From: Chryseolinea lacunae
GTDB taxonomy: Bacteria > Bacteroidota > Bacteroidia > Cytophagales > Cyclobacteriaceae
Direction: 5' to 3'
NCBI RefSeq assembly: GCF_016735595.1
Contig: NZ_JAERRB010000007.1
Span: 281,287 to 345,286 of the forward strand
DNA: 64,000 bases
Made by a program: the position numbers and the translations under genes. A model generated the notes under the pieces. It was given only the letters and a program-made list of their open reading frames with translations, did not search any database and was not told the DNA's origin. This document shows positions 46,782 to 56,407 of the stretch, in pieces (positions within the stretch are counted from its first letter, which is position 1; each line of letters starts with the position of its first letter).

Positions 46782-49700
46782 TTAGTTCAGGTTGATCAGT
46801 TGATCGATGTCGGCCATCACTTCAGAATAAAAAACTTTGGGCACGTTTTTTATCTTCACCACATCGTTCCAGTCTTTGCCCTGAAAGATGATTTCATAGA
46901 CGGTGGCCGGTGTGTTTCCACCCTGATAGAATGCCGCCGGTCCTTCAATGCTGGCATAGGCTTTCAAACGTTCACTAAAGGTTTTGGTGAACTCCGAACG
47001 TCCGCCGTCGCCCGAGCCTTTGTGCCAGTTTTGTTTCACCAGGAATGTATTCACAAAGTCGGCTCCTTTGGGCACGGCCTTTTTGAAAAAACGTTTTGAT
47101 ACGTTCAATTCCTTTTCTTCTTCCAGCACACTGAACACCGGTCGATCAAGAATCGGGAACACGGTGGTCAATGGCAAGTTGTAGGCTTTGTCTTTCCATT
47201 GGCTCAGTTGCTCTTCGGTGAGGTGAAGCGGATGGAGAATGCCGATGCGATGACTGTCGTCTACGGTGATTTCCTCATCGTTCACGTCGTTCAGCGTGGT
47301 GTCTTCTGTGCAATAGAAAACCTGCACCAGGTTCCCCTCAGCGTCGTAGGCTCCCCAGATAAGCTTCATGGCATAGACAAACAGGATGGGGTGGTTGAGG
47401 TATACGTGCTCCCATTGTTCGCGCGACCAGCGGCGTTCATCGAGCATACATTTCTCGAGACGGCCGGGCTGGGTTTTCACTACGTCGTTGATTTCTTTTT
47501 CAATCTCCTTGAACTCCGTCTTTAATTCTTTCGGTGCATTGGCCGGAAGAGATTTTTTGAGCTTATTGTCTTCGTTGAAGTAGTTCAGCTTGAAGTCGTG
47601 GTTGATGAACGCGCGGAACGATTCGCCTTCGATGGTGAAGGGTTTATACAGACCGTCGAAGTCGAACGTGGGCACAATGCGGTCACCCAGTTCATCGAGG
47701 GTAATGTTGAGTTCTTGTGCAGCGGCGTCCAGGGCTTCTTTGGCGGCTTCACTAAGGACCGGCTTCTTGTTGGCAAATTTGCGATAGATCGATTCCACGA
47801 TGCGCAACGCTTTGTCCGAGCCCACCATGGCCAGTGCGCCGATCACATACTCCGCCATCTTCACGCGTTTGTCGGTCACGCTCTTTTTGAAAAGCATGTG
47901 CAGGTTATACATCATCTCGTCGTCGCCCAGCAGGCCGCCAAGAATGAGATAATATTTCAGCTTGCTATCGGCATTGCTTTGTTGAAAAGCCGCCACTAAA
48001 GCTTTGGCAAAGGGACCGCTCCGGGTGGTGTCGATGTGGTGAATCACCTGCCGGGCTTCGATGTCGGAGTTGGTGCCTTTCGAACGCTTCATGCGATAGA
48101 ACAGGAAGCGTATTTCTTTCTCCGTGAGTTGTGCGCCGTCTTTCCAATAGAGCGCGGGCAAGTCTTCTTCCACCAAAAGTTTCTCGCTCCACTTGGCCAT
48201 CTTTTTCCGGGTGTCGGCCAGTTGAATCATGTGCTTCACCTGGGCAAGGTCCAGCGCATGGGCGAAGCGTTGGTCTTGCAGGGTTTCAAGCATGATGTCT
48301 CGGGTATCGTCGTTCACTTCACGGTCCACGCCATCGTTCAGCACGTTCGTCACTTCGGGCGTGGGCACTGTAGAAAGGAGGAGCGCAGCCATCTCGCGTT
48401 GTGCTGTGGTTTTCTCTGCCAGCAGCAACACGGCACGCGGCACCATCTGTTCCTGAAAACGGGACAGGGTCTTTGCCAACATCACGCGCGATTTTTTGTC
48501 GGCCATCGTCACACCAAATTCGATGAGCTTGTCCATGTAAGCCAGCAGGTCGTACTTGTCCAGAATGGCCAGAATCACCTTGGCATATTCGCGCTCGTTC
48601 GAAGGCATCTTCTGGTAATCTTTGAAGAGCACGGTCATCAGCAACGGGATCACACGTTCTCCAAGCTTCCGGTTCAGGTAGTGAAAGTAGTAGGCGGGGA
48701 GGAATGTCGATTCGGCAATCAACCGTTCGATACGCGATGTTGCGTCTGCCTCATTTTTGTTCCACAAGTATTCTGTATACGCTTCCGTAAAAGAACCCTG
48801 GTCTGTGCCGGGGTCGCTAAAGTAGCGTTCATTCGAGGCATCGGTGAGGAAGAATGCCAAATGACTTTCGCCCAGGGCCGTGATTTGTTCATCGTATTTG
48901 CCGGGCAACCCCTTGTCGAGCTTCAGGTATACCGACATCTTTTTTTCGATGGCGGCGTTCGATTCATCCAAAGCCTGCAACGCAAGCGTTTCGTATTTAA
49001 CAGGATTGAGATTGAGCAGCCAATACAATACCTGAACATCCATAACCTGGCGGCCATATTCCGTGCTCAACAGGTATTCGCGTTCCGATCCTTCAAGACC
49101 TTCCGGAAAATAGTCGGCCAGAAATTGAAGGTAGTTTATTTTGTAGCCGCGGTTAAATTCCTGCGTCCGGTACAGATCGTCGATATAGGTTTTCAATCCG
49201 CTCTCCTTGCCCAGGCCGAGGAAACCTTTCTTCGGCGCCAGTTTGGGCAGCAGATATTTTCCAAACGATGAAATTTTTCGTTCGTCGGTTTCAGTGTTGT
49301 TGCGGTAGCGCGAGCGTCCTATATAGAACGGATCATACTCCAGGCCACACATGGTGCGCACCAATATTTCGTCGGTGAAGCCACGGCGGTAGAGGTCGGC
49401 CACCAACGATTCCTGGTCCTCGGTTTCATCAAACAACGCAACAATGTATTGTTTGATGATGGAATAGCTAAACGAGTCTTCCGGTTCCAGCCACCGGGCC
49501 TGTATGAGTTGATTCACCACAGGGTGATCGAGTGGCCAACGCGGATGGGCATCTTTGGAATAGGCGCGGTTCGGATCGTTGATCACCTTGTGCACAAAGT
49601 CGGCCACACCATAATAGTTCGACAACTTCTTGAGGTTGCTCACCAACGCTTCCGTGACCACGATCTCTCCCAAAAGCACACGTTCCCATTGACGGATGAG

Positions 49701-49799
49701 GTCCGTGAGTTGCTGTGCGTTGTCATAACGATTCATCTCAACACTATTGACAGCGCTCTGTGCGCACGTCGTAATATGATTCTTCAAACGTTCTTCCAT
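46782..49799 (-). CDS. DUF4132 domain protein (YehI/MolR-like)
   Basis: A 1005-residue, mainly helical cytoplasmic protein. HEAT-like helical repeats fill the middle (FARALDLAQ-type helices, VKMAEYVIGALAMVGSDKAL), and the C-terminal DUF4132 core carries RLEKCMLDERRWSREQWEHV, VFYCTEDTTLNDVNDEE, RIGILHPLHLTEEQLSQW and VFPILDRPVF. In E. coli the homologue YehI, once linked to molybdate regulation as MolR, sits with yehL, yehM, yehP and yehQ. It is probably the large scaffold of the MoxR-VWA system. It follows the ATPase gene by 11 bp. Confidence 0.88.
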   Translation of the reverse strand: MEERLKNHITTCAQSAVNSVEMNRYDNAQQLTDLIRQWERVLLGEIVVTEALVSNLKKLSNYYGVADFVHKVINDPNRAYSKDAHPRWPLDHPVVNQLIQARWLEPEDSFSYSIIKQYIVALFDETEDQESLVADLYRRGFTDEILVRTMCGLEYDPFYIGRSRYRNNTETDERKISSFGKYLLPKLAPKKGFLGLGKESGLKTYIDDLYRTQEFNRGYKINYLQFLADYFPEGLEGSEREYLLSTEYGRQVMDVQVLYWLLNLNPVKYETLALQALDESNAAIEKKMSVYLKLDKGLPGKYDEQITALGESHLAFFLTDASNERYFSDPGTDQGSFTEAYTEYLWNKNEADATSRIERLIAESTFLPAYYFHYLNRKLGERVIPLLMTVLFKDYQKMPSNEREYAKVILAILDKYDLLAYMDKLIEFGVTMADKKSRVMLAKTLSRFQEQMVPRAVLLLAEKTTAQREMAALLLSTVPTPEVTNVLNDGVDREVNDDTRDIMLETLQDQRFAHALDLAQVKHMIQLADTRKKMAKWSEKLLVEEDLPALYWKDGAQLTEKEIRFLFYRMKRSKGTNSDIEARQVIHHIDTTRSGPFAKALVAAFQQSNADSKLKYYLILGGLLGDDEMMYNLHMLFKKSVTDKRVKMAEYVIGALAMVGSDKALRIVESIYRKFANKKPVLSEAAKEALDAAAQELNITLDELGDRIVPTFDFDGLYKPFTIEGESFRAFINHDFKLNYFNEDNKLKKSLPANAPKELKTEFKEIEKEINDVVKTQPGRLEKCMLDERRWSREQWEHVYLNHPILFVYAMKLIWGAYDAEGNLVQVFYCTEDTTLNDVNDEEITVDDSHRIGILHPLHLTEEQLSQWKDKAYNLPLTTVFPILDRPVFSVLEEEKELNVSKRFFKKAVPKGADFVNTFLVKQNWHKGSGDGGRSEFTKTFSERLKAYASIEGPAAFYQGGNTPATVYEIIFQGKDWNDVVKIKNVPKVFYSEVMADIDQLINLN

Positions 49800-49810
49800 A
49801 GGGCTTTACA

Positions 49811-50890
49811 TCAAAATGAAATTTCCTTGCAGGCACGGTAAATGTCTTTCCATTCTTCACGCGTTTTCACCACGTTCTCCAAATATTCTTTCCACACCAC
49901 GGCATCCTGCACAGGGTCTTTCACAATGGCGCCAACCAGGCCCGATGCCACATCGTGTGCGTTCAGCTTGCCGTTGCCAAAGTGTGCTGCCAGCGCCAGG
50001 CCGCTGTTCACCACCGAGATGGCTTCGGCTGTGCTCACGGTGCCCGTGGGTGATTTTATTTTTGTGCGGCCGTCTTCCGTCACGCCGTTGCGCAGCTCGC
50101 GGAAGATGCGGACGATGCGTTGTATCTCCTGAAGGGTGGGCAGTTGCGCGGGCAACTCCAGTGTTTTGATGGAGCTGGCCACACGGGTCTGCACAATGTT
50201 CACTTCTTCTTCGGCGGTGGCGGGCACGGGAAGGATCACGGTGTTGAACCGGCGTTTGAGAGCCGACGAAAGTTCGTTCACGCCTTTGTCGCGGTTGTTG
50301 GCCGTAGCAATCACGTTGAATCCTTTTTCGGCTTGTATCTCTGTGTTGAGTTCAGGCACGGGCAATGTTTTTTCGGAGAGGATGGTGATGAGCGTGTCTT
50401 GCACGTCGGCCGAGATGCGCGTCAGTTCTTCGATGCGCACGAGGCGGCCCGTTTGCATGCCCTTCATCATGGGCGTGACTACCAGCGCTGCTTGCGATGG
50501 TCCTTCAGACAATAGCTTGGCATAGTTCCATCCGTAGCGAATGGCTTCTTCGCCGGTGCCGGCTGTGCCCTGAATCAACAGCGTGGAGTCGCCCGTGATG
50601 GCGGCCGCTATGTGCTCCGACACCCACGACTTGGCCGTTCCCGGAATGCCATAGAGCAGCAGGGCCCTGTCGGTGGTGAGGGTAGCCACCGCGATTTCCA
50701 TGAGCCGCTGGTTGCCGATGTATTTGGGGGTGATCACAAAACCGTTGGATAGCTTTCCACCCATCAGGTAGGTAACGACCGCCGACGGTGACAGGTCCCA
50801 GTTTGGCGGACGTGCTCCCGTGTCCAGTTTTTTCAAAGCCTCCAGCTCTTCGTGGAATTGGATTTCGGCGTGTTGACGTAATACATTCAT
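49811..50890 (-). CDS. MoxR-type AAA+ ATPase (YehL-like)
   Basis: A 359-residue single-domain AAA+ ATPase. Walker A is GIPGTAKS at 81-88. The Walker B position reads LVRIEELTR (Glu154-Glu155), so the usual Asp-Glu pair is Glu-Glu. Sensor 1 is IATANNRDKG and the arginine finger region is SSALKRRFN. MoxR ATPases act as chaperone-like remodelling machines together with VWA partners. The start overlaps the DUF5691 stop by 4 bp, indicating coupled translation. Confidence 0.92.
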   Translation of the reverse strand: MNVLRQHAEIQFHEELEALKKLDTGARPPNWDLSPSAVVTYLMGGKLSNGFVITPKYIGNQRLMEIAVATLTTDRALLLYGIPGTAKSWVSEHIAAAITGDSTLLIQGTAGTGEEAIRYGWNYAKLLSEGPSQAALVVTPMMKGMQTGRLVRIEELTRISADVQDTLITILSEKTLPVPELNTEIQAEKGFNVIATANNRDKGVNELSSALKRRFNTVILPVPATAEEEVNIVQTRVASSIKTLELPAQLPTLQEIQRIVRIFRELRNGVTEDGRTKIKSPTGTVSTAEAISVVNSGLALAAHFGNGKLNAHDVASGLVGAIVKDPVQDAVVWKEYLENVVKTREEWKDIYRACKEISF

Positions 50891-52482
50891 GATGCGTTCA
50901 GTTTATAGTCATCGATACGGATTCTTATTTCAAGGGCGTGATGCGCGGGTTCGAAGATGACCCGGTTCCAGAGGTCGTAGGCATTCGATCCTTTTATTTT
51001 TTCGTGATACCGAAGCAGATCGCCGTGCACTTTCTTGTCGGCAAACTGGGCAATCACTTTTCCCAGCATGGCATTGGGGAACGATTGTGTGGCCTGGTGA
51101 TAGGCTTTCTCCACAACCTTCTGCGAGAACAGCAGCGTCCACGACAACTCCGGTCCGTATGGTCCGCTGGCCAGCACATCGGCATCGCCATAGTAGCCAT
51201 ACTTTTCGATCAGCGCTTCAAAGTCGTCGGGGTGCATGTATTTGAAATAGTCAAGCATTTCGGTCACGGGCATGTCCCACAGCAGAGGCCTGGCCAGCGT
51301 TGTGTCGCGATGGGTTTGCAGGTTGCCCAGGAGCGCTTGTTTATAAATCGATTCCTTGCGGCCCGAAATGGTGACGCGGAAGGTTTCGCGTTCCAGAAAG
51401 TATTGGACCCAATCGGCGGTGTTGTTGTTGAAGAATGTGATCCAGAAATCGCGGGGAATAAATTCGAGGAAGTGGCTCATCCAGAACAAGGATGGGTATT
51501 GAAACCAGGCGCTGTCGATTCCCTTCACATCTAGCCCAAAAGTTTCGTCCATGTGTTTGGCATTCCAGAAGGCATCGTCCTGCTCGGGCAGCGTGAGCGT
51601 CACTTTTTGTTTTCCACTCACCCAACCGGTCAGTCCCTTCTTTTCCATTGCGAAGTAGGGGGTGAGTTGTGCCGTGGTAGTTTGATAGAGCGCCGACACG
51701 GGATATTTCAGCAGCAGCGACGCCAATAGCTTGCGGCATTCCTTTTCGGTTTTCTTTTCCTTGGCAGTATGTGCAAACTCGCCGGCCATCAACGCTTCGG
51801 CAAACGGAATGTCGGCGGCCGACGATGTTTCGAGCACCACGTCGAGGAAGCTACGCTTGTTCACGATCGACTCGGTGGCCCAGGTGCTCTGAAGCAATTC
51901 CATGGCCTTGCCGGGATCGGTTCTGCGCAGTCCCGTAAAAAGATTCTTGCGTTCCTGCGACGTGCCTTCGTGCCACAGGGAAAGATCGAGCGTTTGTTTT
52001 TTATAGTTATACTCCGGCGTGAGCGACAGCGCCCACTGGCCCTTGTTGCCAATCACAGAGAGAATCTTGTCTTTGGTTTGAATAGCCAGCCCGCTGCCTT
52101 CGGTGAGCAGTTGTGTGACGCGGTCGGAGTTGATGATCTGATCTTTTTTGATGAGCACGTCGAGCCAGAGGTTCAACAGTTTTTCGCGGATCTGGTAGTC
52201 GGTGAGTTGGATGCGTCCGAACAGGGCCAGGTATTCTTCGGGGGCCACAGCTTTTGTCTCTTCAATGATGGCGTCGTTCCATTCGCCTTCAAATTTTGGC
52301 GGCAACTTTCCCGATGTTTCATAGAAGTAGGTGAGGGCCGCTGCTTCCAGCAGCTTCAGTTCTGGCGACTGGGCATGGCGCAGTTCCAGAAACTCGGCAA
52401 TACCTTCGGGTAGCACGCGCACGTCGAGTGTTTTTTTGTCCGTTCCCAGCAGGGCGATGTCGATCAGGTTCTTCCAGCTCAT
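50887..52482 (-). CDS. DUF5691 family protein
   Basis: A 531-residue cytoplasmic helical protein. The N-terminus (WKNLIDIALLGTDKKTLDV) with a following LEAAALTYFYETSG helix is the diagnostic part of DUF5691, which is known almost only from operons with SWIM, MoxR, DUF4132 and VWA genes. No catalytic motif can be recognised. It starts 1 bp after the SWIM gene stop and overlaps the ATPase gene by 4 bp. Confidence 0.82.
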   Translation of the reverse strand: MSWKNLIDIALLGTDKKTLDVRVLPEGIAEFLELRHAQSPELKLLEAAALTYFYETSGKLPPKFEGEWNDAIIEETKAVAPEEYLALFGRIQLTDYQIREKLLNLWLDVLIKKDQIINSDRVTQLLTEGSGLAIQTKDKILSVIGNKGQWALSLTPEYNYKKQTLDLSLWHEGTSQERKNLFTGLRRTDPGKAMELLQSTWATESIVNKRSFLDVVLETSSAADIPFAEALMAGEFAHTAKEKKTEKECRKLLASLLLKYPVSALYQTTTAQLTPYFAMEKKGLTGWVSGKQKVTLTLPEQDDAFWNAKHMDETFGLDVKGIDSAWFQYPSLFWMSHFLEFIPRDFWITFFNNNTADWVQYFLERETFRVTISGRKESIYKQALLGNLQTHRDTTLARPLLWDMPVTEMLDYFKYMHPDDFEALIEKYGYYGDADVLASGPYGPELSWTLLFSQKVVEKAYHQATQSFPNAMLGKVIAQFADKKVHGDLLRYHEKIKGSNAYDLWNRVIFEPAHHALEIRIRIDDYKLNAS

Positions 52483-52483
52483 G

Positions 52484-53830
52484 CTACAGGAGATAGTAGG
52501 TGTTTTCTTTAATCACGCCGAGGGGAATCACGTGGTTGTCGCGGATCACCAGGGCCATGTCGAGGGCTTCGTTGCCGGTGATGCTGAGCCAGCGCACGGG
52601 CTTTTTCAGGTCAAGGTCTTTCACCACCGGAAACACATGCCGCAACGCATCGGCTACCAGCCACACGCCGTCGTTGTTGATCATGCGTGCCTGCTGAAGC
52701 ACCACCACCAGATCGTTTGCCCAGGGATATTTTTGCAGCGCGGCCACCTTGTGGGTCTGCACAGCAAGCCACGACTCAAAAGCAACAGGTTTGCCCGGCA
52801 GCTGATTCGTGACGCGACGCTGCCGCTTCAGGACGGCACGTTCGGGAAGGATGGCCGGAAAGAACGCCAGCTCCGCCTCAAGCACACTGCCGGGCAACAC
52901 GTTGTTTTCAAGCGCCGAAAACCGCGTGCCGAAGTTCAGGATGAGGGCGGTCCGTTGAGTGCGAATGCCCACCAGCCAATTGCGTTGCACAGTAATTTCG
53001 TCGTCGGTGACCAGCACTTCCTGGCCCACGGCCAGCCATTCGTCTTTCACCGCTTCGGCTTCTTCGTTGGCCAACAGCTCCTTGGTGGACTGGCTCCAGC
53101 CCGAAAGGTTGCGCAGTGTTTGTTGCCACAGGGGCGTGAGGTTGTCGTAGTTTTTGAGGCCGCGGAGCAGGAGGAAGAGCTTGGCGGAAATGGCGAGTGC
53201 TTCGGGTTGCCACTGGTCGGGCTGCCCATAGTTCAGGGTCGAGAAGGCTTTGACCCACCCGGCAAGACCGGGTGCCTTGGCATCGACCATGCGGGCGGCC
53301 ACCTTTTGAAACTCGCTTTGCGGCTTGTTGGGCAGGTCCAGCATGCCCATGCGCACAAGGTCGCACAGCCACAGTTCCAGTTCGGCCACGCCGGCCTGCA
53401 CGCCCGAGAGGCGGGAGGCTTGTGTTTTTTCGCGTGACTTGCTCAGCTGTTCTTCCTCTTCTTCGGTACGCTCTTTGGGTTCGGCGGGCTTCTGTTCCAC
53501 TTTCGAGGCGCGTTTGTCAACCCATTCCTTCACCCATTCGGGCTCTTCGGCCACGGCGAACATGCTGCCGTTCTGAATGTGGAGCAGCAGCAAGGCGATG
53601 GCGTGTTTACAGGGAAACTGCCGCGACGGGCAGGTGCATTTATAAGCGATGTTCACAGCATCGATCTGTGTGAGATAGGGCGACTTGCCGCTTCCTTTAA
53701 TGGCTCCCCAGAGGGACCGGTCGCTTTTGGCGAAGCTCTCCCAGCTTTCTTTATTCGATAACTTCTTACCAGCAACGAAGGCAGCAGAATTCGGCGATAG
53801 CGCTTCGACCTGTTGTTCGGATAGATTCAA
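52484..53830 (-). CDS. SWIM zinc-finger protein, first gene of the MoxR/VWA operon (YehQ-like)
   Basis: About 448 residues with an N-terminal SWIM zinc finger, CTCPSRQFPCKH (Cys65, Cys67, Cys74, His76 from the chosen start), which usually binds DNA or protein. A charged linker (EQKPAEPKERTEEEEEQLSK) follows, then a helical C-terminal part. The chosen start is TTG at 53830 (reading MNLSEQQVEALSPN), because the family normally begins there; the frame is open to TTG at 53863, whose extra residues are hydrophobic and untypical. It is the promoter-proximal gene of the operon. The E. coli counterpart is YehQ. Confidence 0.82.
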   Translation of the reverse strand: MNLSEQQVEALSPNSAAFVAGKKLSNKESWESFAKSDRSLWGAIKGSGKSPYLTQIDAVNIAYKCTCPSRQFPCKHAIALLLLHIQNGSMFAVAEEPEWVKEWVDKRASKVEQKPAEPKERTEEEEEQLSKSREKTQASRLSGVQAGVAELELWLCDLVRMGMLDLPNKPQSEFQKVAARMVDAKAPGLAGWVKAFSTLNYGQPDQWQPEALAISAKLFLLLRGLKNYDNLTPLWQQTLRNLSGWSQSTKELLANEEAEAVKDEWLAVGQEVLVTDDEITVQRNWLVGIRTQRTALILNFGTRFSALENNVLPGSVLEAELAFFPAILPERAVLKRQRRVTNQLPGKPVAFESWLAVQTHKVAALQKYPWANDLVVVLQQARMINNDGVWLVADALRHVFPVVKDLDLKKPVRWLSITGNEALDMALVIRDNHVIPLGVIKENTYYLL

Positions 53831-53863
53831 GTTTCTGAAAATAATTACGAACAATAATAGCAA

Positions 53864-54427
53864 AAATCAGAAACTATAACCGTGTTTTTTCCGGGCATGG
53901 CACCGGGTTTTTGGATGACTAAATTGCGGACAGGGCCAACCTTTTGCCATTGAGGATTGGTGACCCGCAGGGGGCTTGCATTCAGCAACCGACCCAAGTC
54001 TGACAAACGGATGAACAAGGGCTGCACAACGCCTTCGGTATACGCCAATTTTTGCCATTGAAAGACCTGACGATTAGCGCCCTGGTTGGAACACCTGAAG
54101 GGCCTGAGAACACCTCCGGTTTAGATGGGGACATACCTAGAACAGGCGACCAACGAACGTATCCGTGCCCAGTAAATGGCGCAAAATACACAGCTACGGG
54201 GCAGCCCAAGGAGTTTTAAGCTAATTTTAAGGTCGATCCCCCATTCAACCAGTACCGATATCGTTAGAACAGGGCCACTTCAACCGATTGTTCCCTGTGC
54301 GCGACACGGGTGAACAGCCATGTAAGAATCGAGACAGTTTAAGTGTGAAATAAAATCCCCAAAAGCCACCGTTTACATACTTTTATTCTATTATTTCGCA
54401 TCGCTTTTAGTTGGAAATTTTTTATCT
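53864..54427. other. Non-coding region upstream of the SWIM operon
   Basis: The 564 bp between two divergent genes. A short direct repeat (TTTGCCATTGA, at about 53943 and 54052) lies in it. A - strand frame across about 53870-54100 reads like protein (VVQPLFIRLSDLGRLLNAS) but has no start, no family and an upstream in-frame stop; it could be a remnant or a dispersed repeat. No mobile-element ends were seen. Confidence 0.4.
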
Positions 54428-55267
54428 ATGCGGTTCTTATACTTCCTGACTTTTCTAAGCCTGTTAGCCACTTCGTCGCTACTCGCCCAAGACATTCAAA
54501 CCGGTGAAACCAAAAAGAAGAAGCTCCATGGCGAGTTTTTCTTTGAATGGGGCTATCACCGCGACGCCTACACCAACAGCACCATCCACTTCGAAGATCG
54601 CGTCACAGGCAACTACAGCTTCACGCTGCACAACGCCGTGGCTGAAGACAAACCGGACTGGGATAACTTCTTCAAGACACCCCTCACCGTGCCCCAATAC
54701 GTGATGAGCGGCGGCTACTTCTTCAACGACAAACACGACCTCGGCATCGAACTTTGCTGGAACCACCTTAAGTATGTGGTGAGCGACTACCAGACGTTGC
54801 ACCTCACGGGCGACATCGAAGGCGTTCGCTACGACCTCGACACACTGGTGACACCCGACTTCGTGCACTTTGAACACACCAACGGCAACAACTACCTTAT
54901 GCTGAGCTTACTGAAACGTTTTCAGTTTCTGCAATCCAAAAACCTGAAGCACAGGCTTAGCGCCAACATCCGCTTTGGCGGTGGAGCACTGGTGCCCAAG
55001 ACCGATTCCTACATCATGGGCAAACACAACGATGGACCTTTCCGTGTGTCGGGCTACGTGATTGGGGTAGGCGGCGCGTTGCGCTATGATGCCTTCCGCT
55101 ATTTGTTTCTGCAGTTTGGTGTGAAGGGATCGTTTGCCAACTACACCGATGCCAAACTCTATTTGCAAGGGCGCGCCCAACACAGCTTCTTTTCGGCGCA
55201 ATACATTCTGTCGGCAGGGTTCAATATCCCCACAAAAGGCTATAAAGCCCGGCCCACAATCTTCTAG
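54428..55267 (+). CDS. Predicted outer-membrane beta-barrel protein
   Basis: A 279-residue protein with a signal peptide (about residues 1-20, ending SSLLAQ). The mature part alternates aromatic-rich strands and polar turns (FFFEWGYHRDAYTNSTIHF, YNYF-type strands, YRYLFLQFGVKGSFANY) and ends in ITIF-like residues (RPTIF), as outer-membrane barrels do. Each predicted strand is 8-11 residues long, giving perhaps 10-12 strands. No family name or substrate can be given. A terminator follows it. Confidence 0.65.
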   Translation: MRFLYFLTFLSLLATSSLLAQDIQTGETKKKKLHGEFFFEWGYHRDAYTNSTIHFEDRVTGNYSFTLHNAVAEDKPDWDNFFKTPLTVPQYVMSGGYFFNDKHDLGIELCWNHLKYVVSDYQTLHLTGDIEGVRYDLDTLVTPDFVHFEHTNGNNYLMLSLLKRFQFLQSKNLKHRLSANIRFGGGALVPKTDSYIMGKHNDGPFRVSGYVIGVGGALRYDAFRYLFLQFGVKGSFANYTDAKLYLQGRAQHSFFSAQYILSAGFNIPTKGYKARPTIF

Positions 55268-55289
55268 AAAAAGACATTTTCCCAATAGG

Positions 55290-55320
55290 AAGACCATGCC
55301 CACCCGCACGGTCTTTTTTT
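55290..55320 (+). terminator. Terminator after the barrel protein gene
   Basis: AAGACC and GGTCTT with additional inner pairs (GC/GC), followed by T7. It lies 23 bp after the stop. Confidence 0.75.
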
Positions 55321-55395
55321 GTTTAAACGCGTTGACGTCTATATTGCATAACGCGTAGATGCAACACGATATGCCGACGCTACATTGACAATCCC

Positions 55396-56301
55396 ATGAT
55401 GAACATCACACTCAAAACACTTGTGTTCGCCTTGCTAAGTGCAACGGCATGGAGCCAGCCCTCCATCAGTTTCACCTTCGACGACGGCGTCACACACGAC
55501 ATGCCAGGTTATACTTTCGAACAGTGGAACGCCATGTTGCTGAAGCATCTCCGCGACGGCGGCGTGAAAACCATCTTCTTTGTTACCGGCGCCAACAAAC
55601 GCAACAACAAGGGAAAATACCTCCTTACCCAATGGAGCAACGCTGGCCATCGCCTGGGCAACCACACCTTCTCGCACATCAACTATGGCAGCAGCAAGGT
55701 TACGTTCGAAGCCTTCCGGAATGAATTCCTGCGCACAGACTCCATCATCCGAAAGTATGACGGCTACATTCCCATGTTTCGGTTTCCATACCTCAAGGAA
55801 GGAGACACCCGCCAGAAGATAGACGCGTTCCGGGACCTGCTGCGCGAACATCATTATCGCAATGGCGCCGTCACCATCGATGCGTCGGACTGGTATGTAG
55901 ACAGCAGGCTGGTGAAACGGCTACGCGAAAATCCGAAAGCAGACGTGGCGGGCTTCCGGGCGTTTTACCTCCAACATCTTTTGGACCGGGCGCAGTATTA
56001 TGAATCGCTATCGTTTCAGTTGACCGGCCGTCACATCAAACACACGCTATTGCTGCATCACAACCTCGCGGCCGCGCTATTTGCTGGCGACCTCATCAGC
56101 ATGTTCAAGGAAAAAGGATGGCAGGTGGTGGACGCCGACAAGGCCTTCGACGATCCGATCTTTCAATCCGTTACCACCCCCGTGCCCGCTGGCGAAGGCC
56201 TGGTGTGGGCGCTGGCAAAACAATCGGGCAAATTCGAACTCCGCTATCCGGCCGAAGACGGCGACTACGAGAAAGCCGAGATGGATCGGCTGGGCCTGTA
56301 A
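55396..56301 (+). CDS. Secreted polysaccharide deacetylase (NodB/CE4)
   Basis: A 301-residue exported carbohydrate esterase family 4 protein that removes acetyl groups from a glycan such as chitooligosaccharide, peptidoglycan or exopolysaccharide. The signal peptide ends near residue 20. Motif 1 is SFTFDDG (Asp29, Asp30), motif 2 is GNHTFSH (His90, His94) and FRFPYLKEG supplies the Arg-x-Pro-Tyr motif. Metal ligands and catalytic base are present, so activity is expected. Start ATG at 55396; the next ATG, one codon later, is equally possible. Confidence 0.88.
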   Translation: MMNITLKTLVFALLSATAWSQPSISFTFDDGVTHDMPGYTFEQWNAMLLKHLRDGGVKTIFFVTGANKRNNKGKYLLTQWSNAGHRLGNHTFSHINYGSSKVTFEAFRNEFLRTDSIIRKYDGYIPMFRFPYLKEGDTRQKIDAFRDLLREHHYRNGAVTIDASDWYVDSRLVKRLRENPKADVAGFRAFYLQHLLDRAQYYESLSFQLTGRHIKHTLLLHHNLAAALFAGDLISMFKEKGWQVVDADKAFDDPIFQSVTTPVPAGEGLVWALAKQSGKFELRYPAEDGDYEKAEMDRLGL

Positions 56302-56407
56302 GTACCAAACAAGTTGTTGAACAGATGTTGATGGATGTGCCGGGAGGTGTTATCTTCGGGAAAGGCAAACGCCTGTCCCTGATGTTACACCTTAACCCAG
56401 AACAACC

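Noticed and set aside
53845..54209. Two short - strand frames upstream of the SWIM gene
   Set aside because: They lie in different frames, are interrupted by stops and have no start signal. At most they are a remnant or dispersed repeat.
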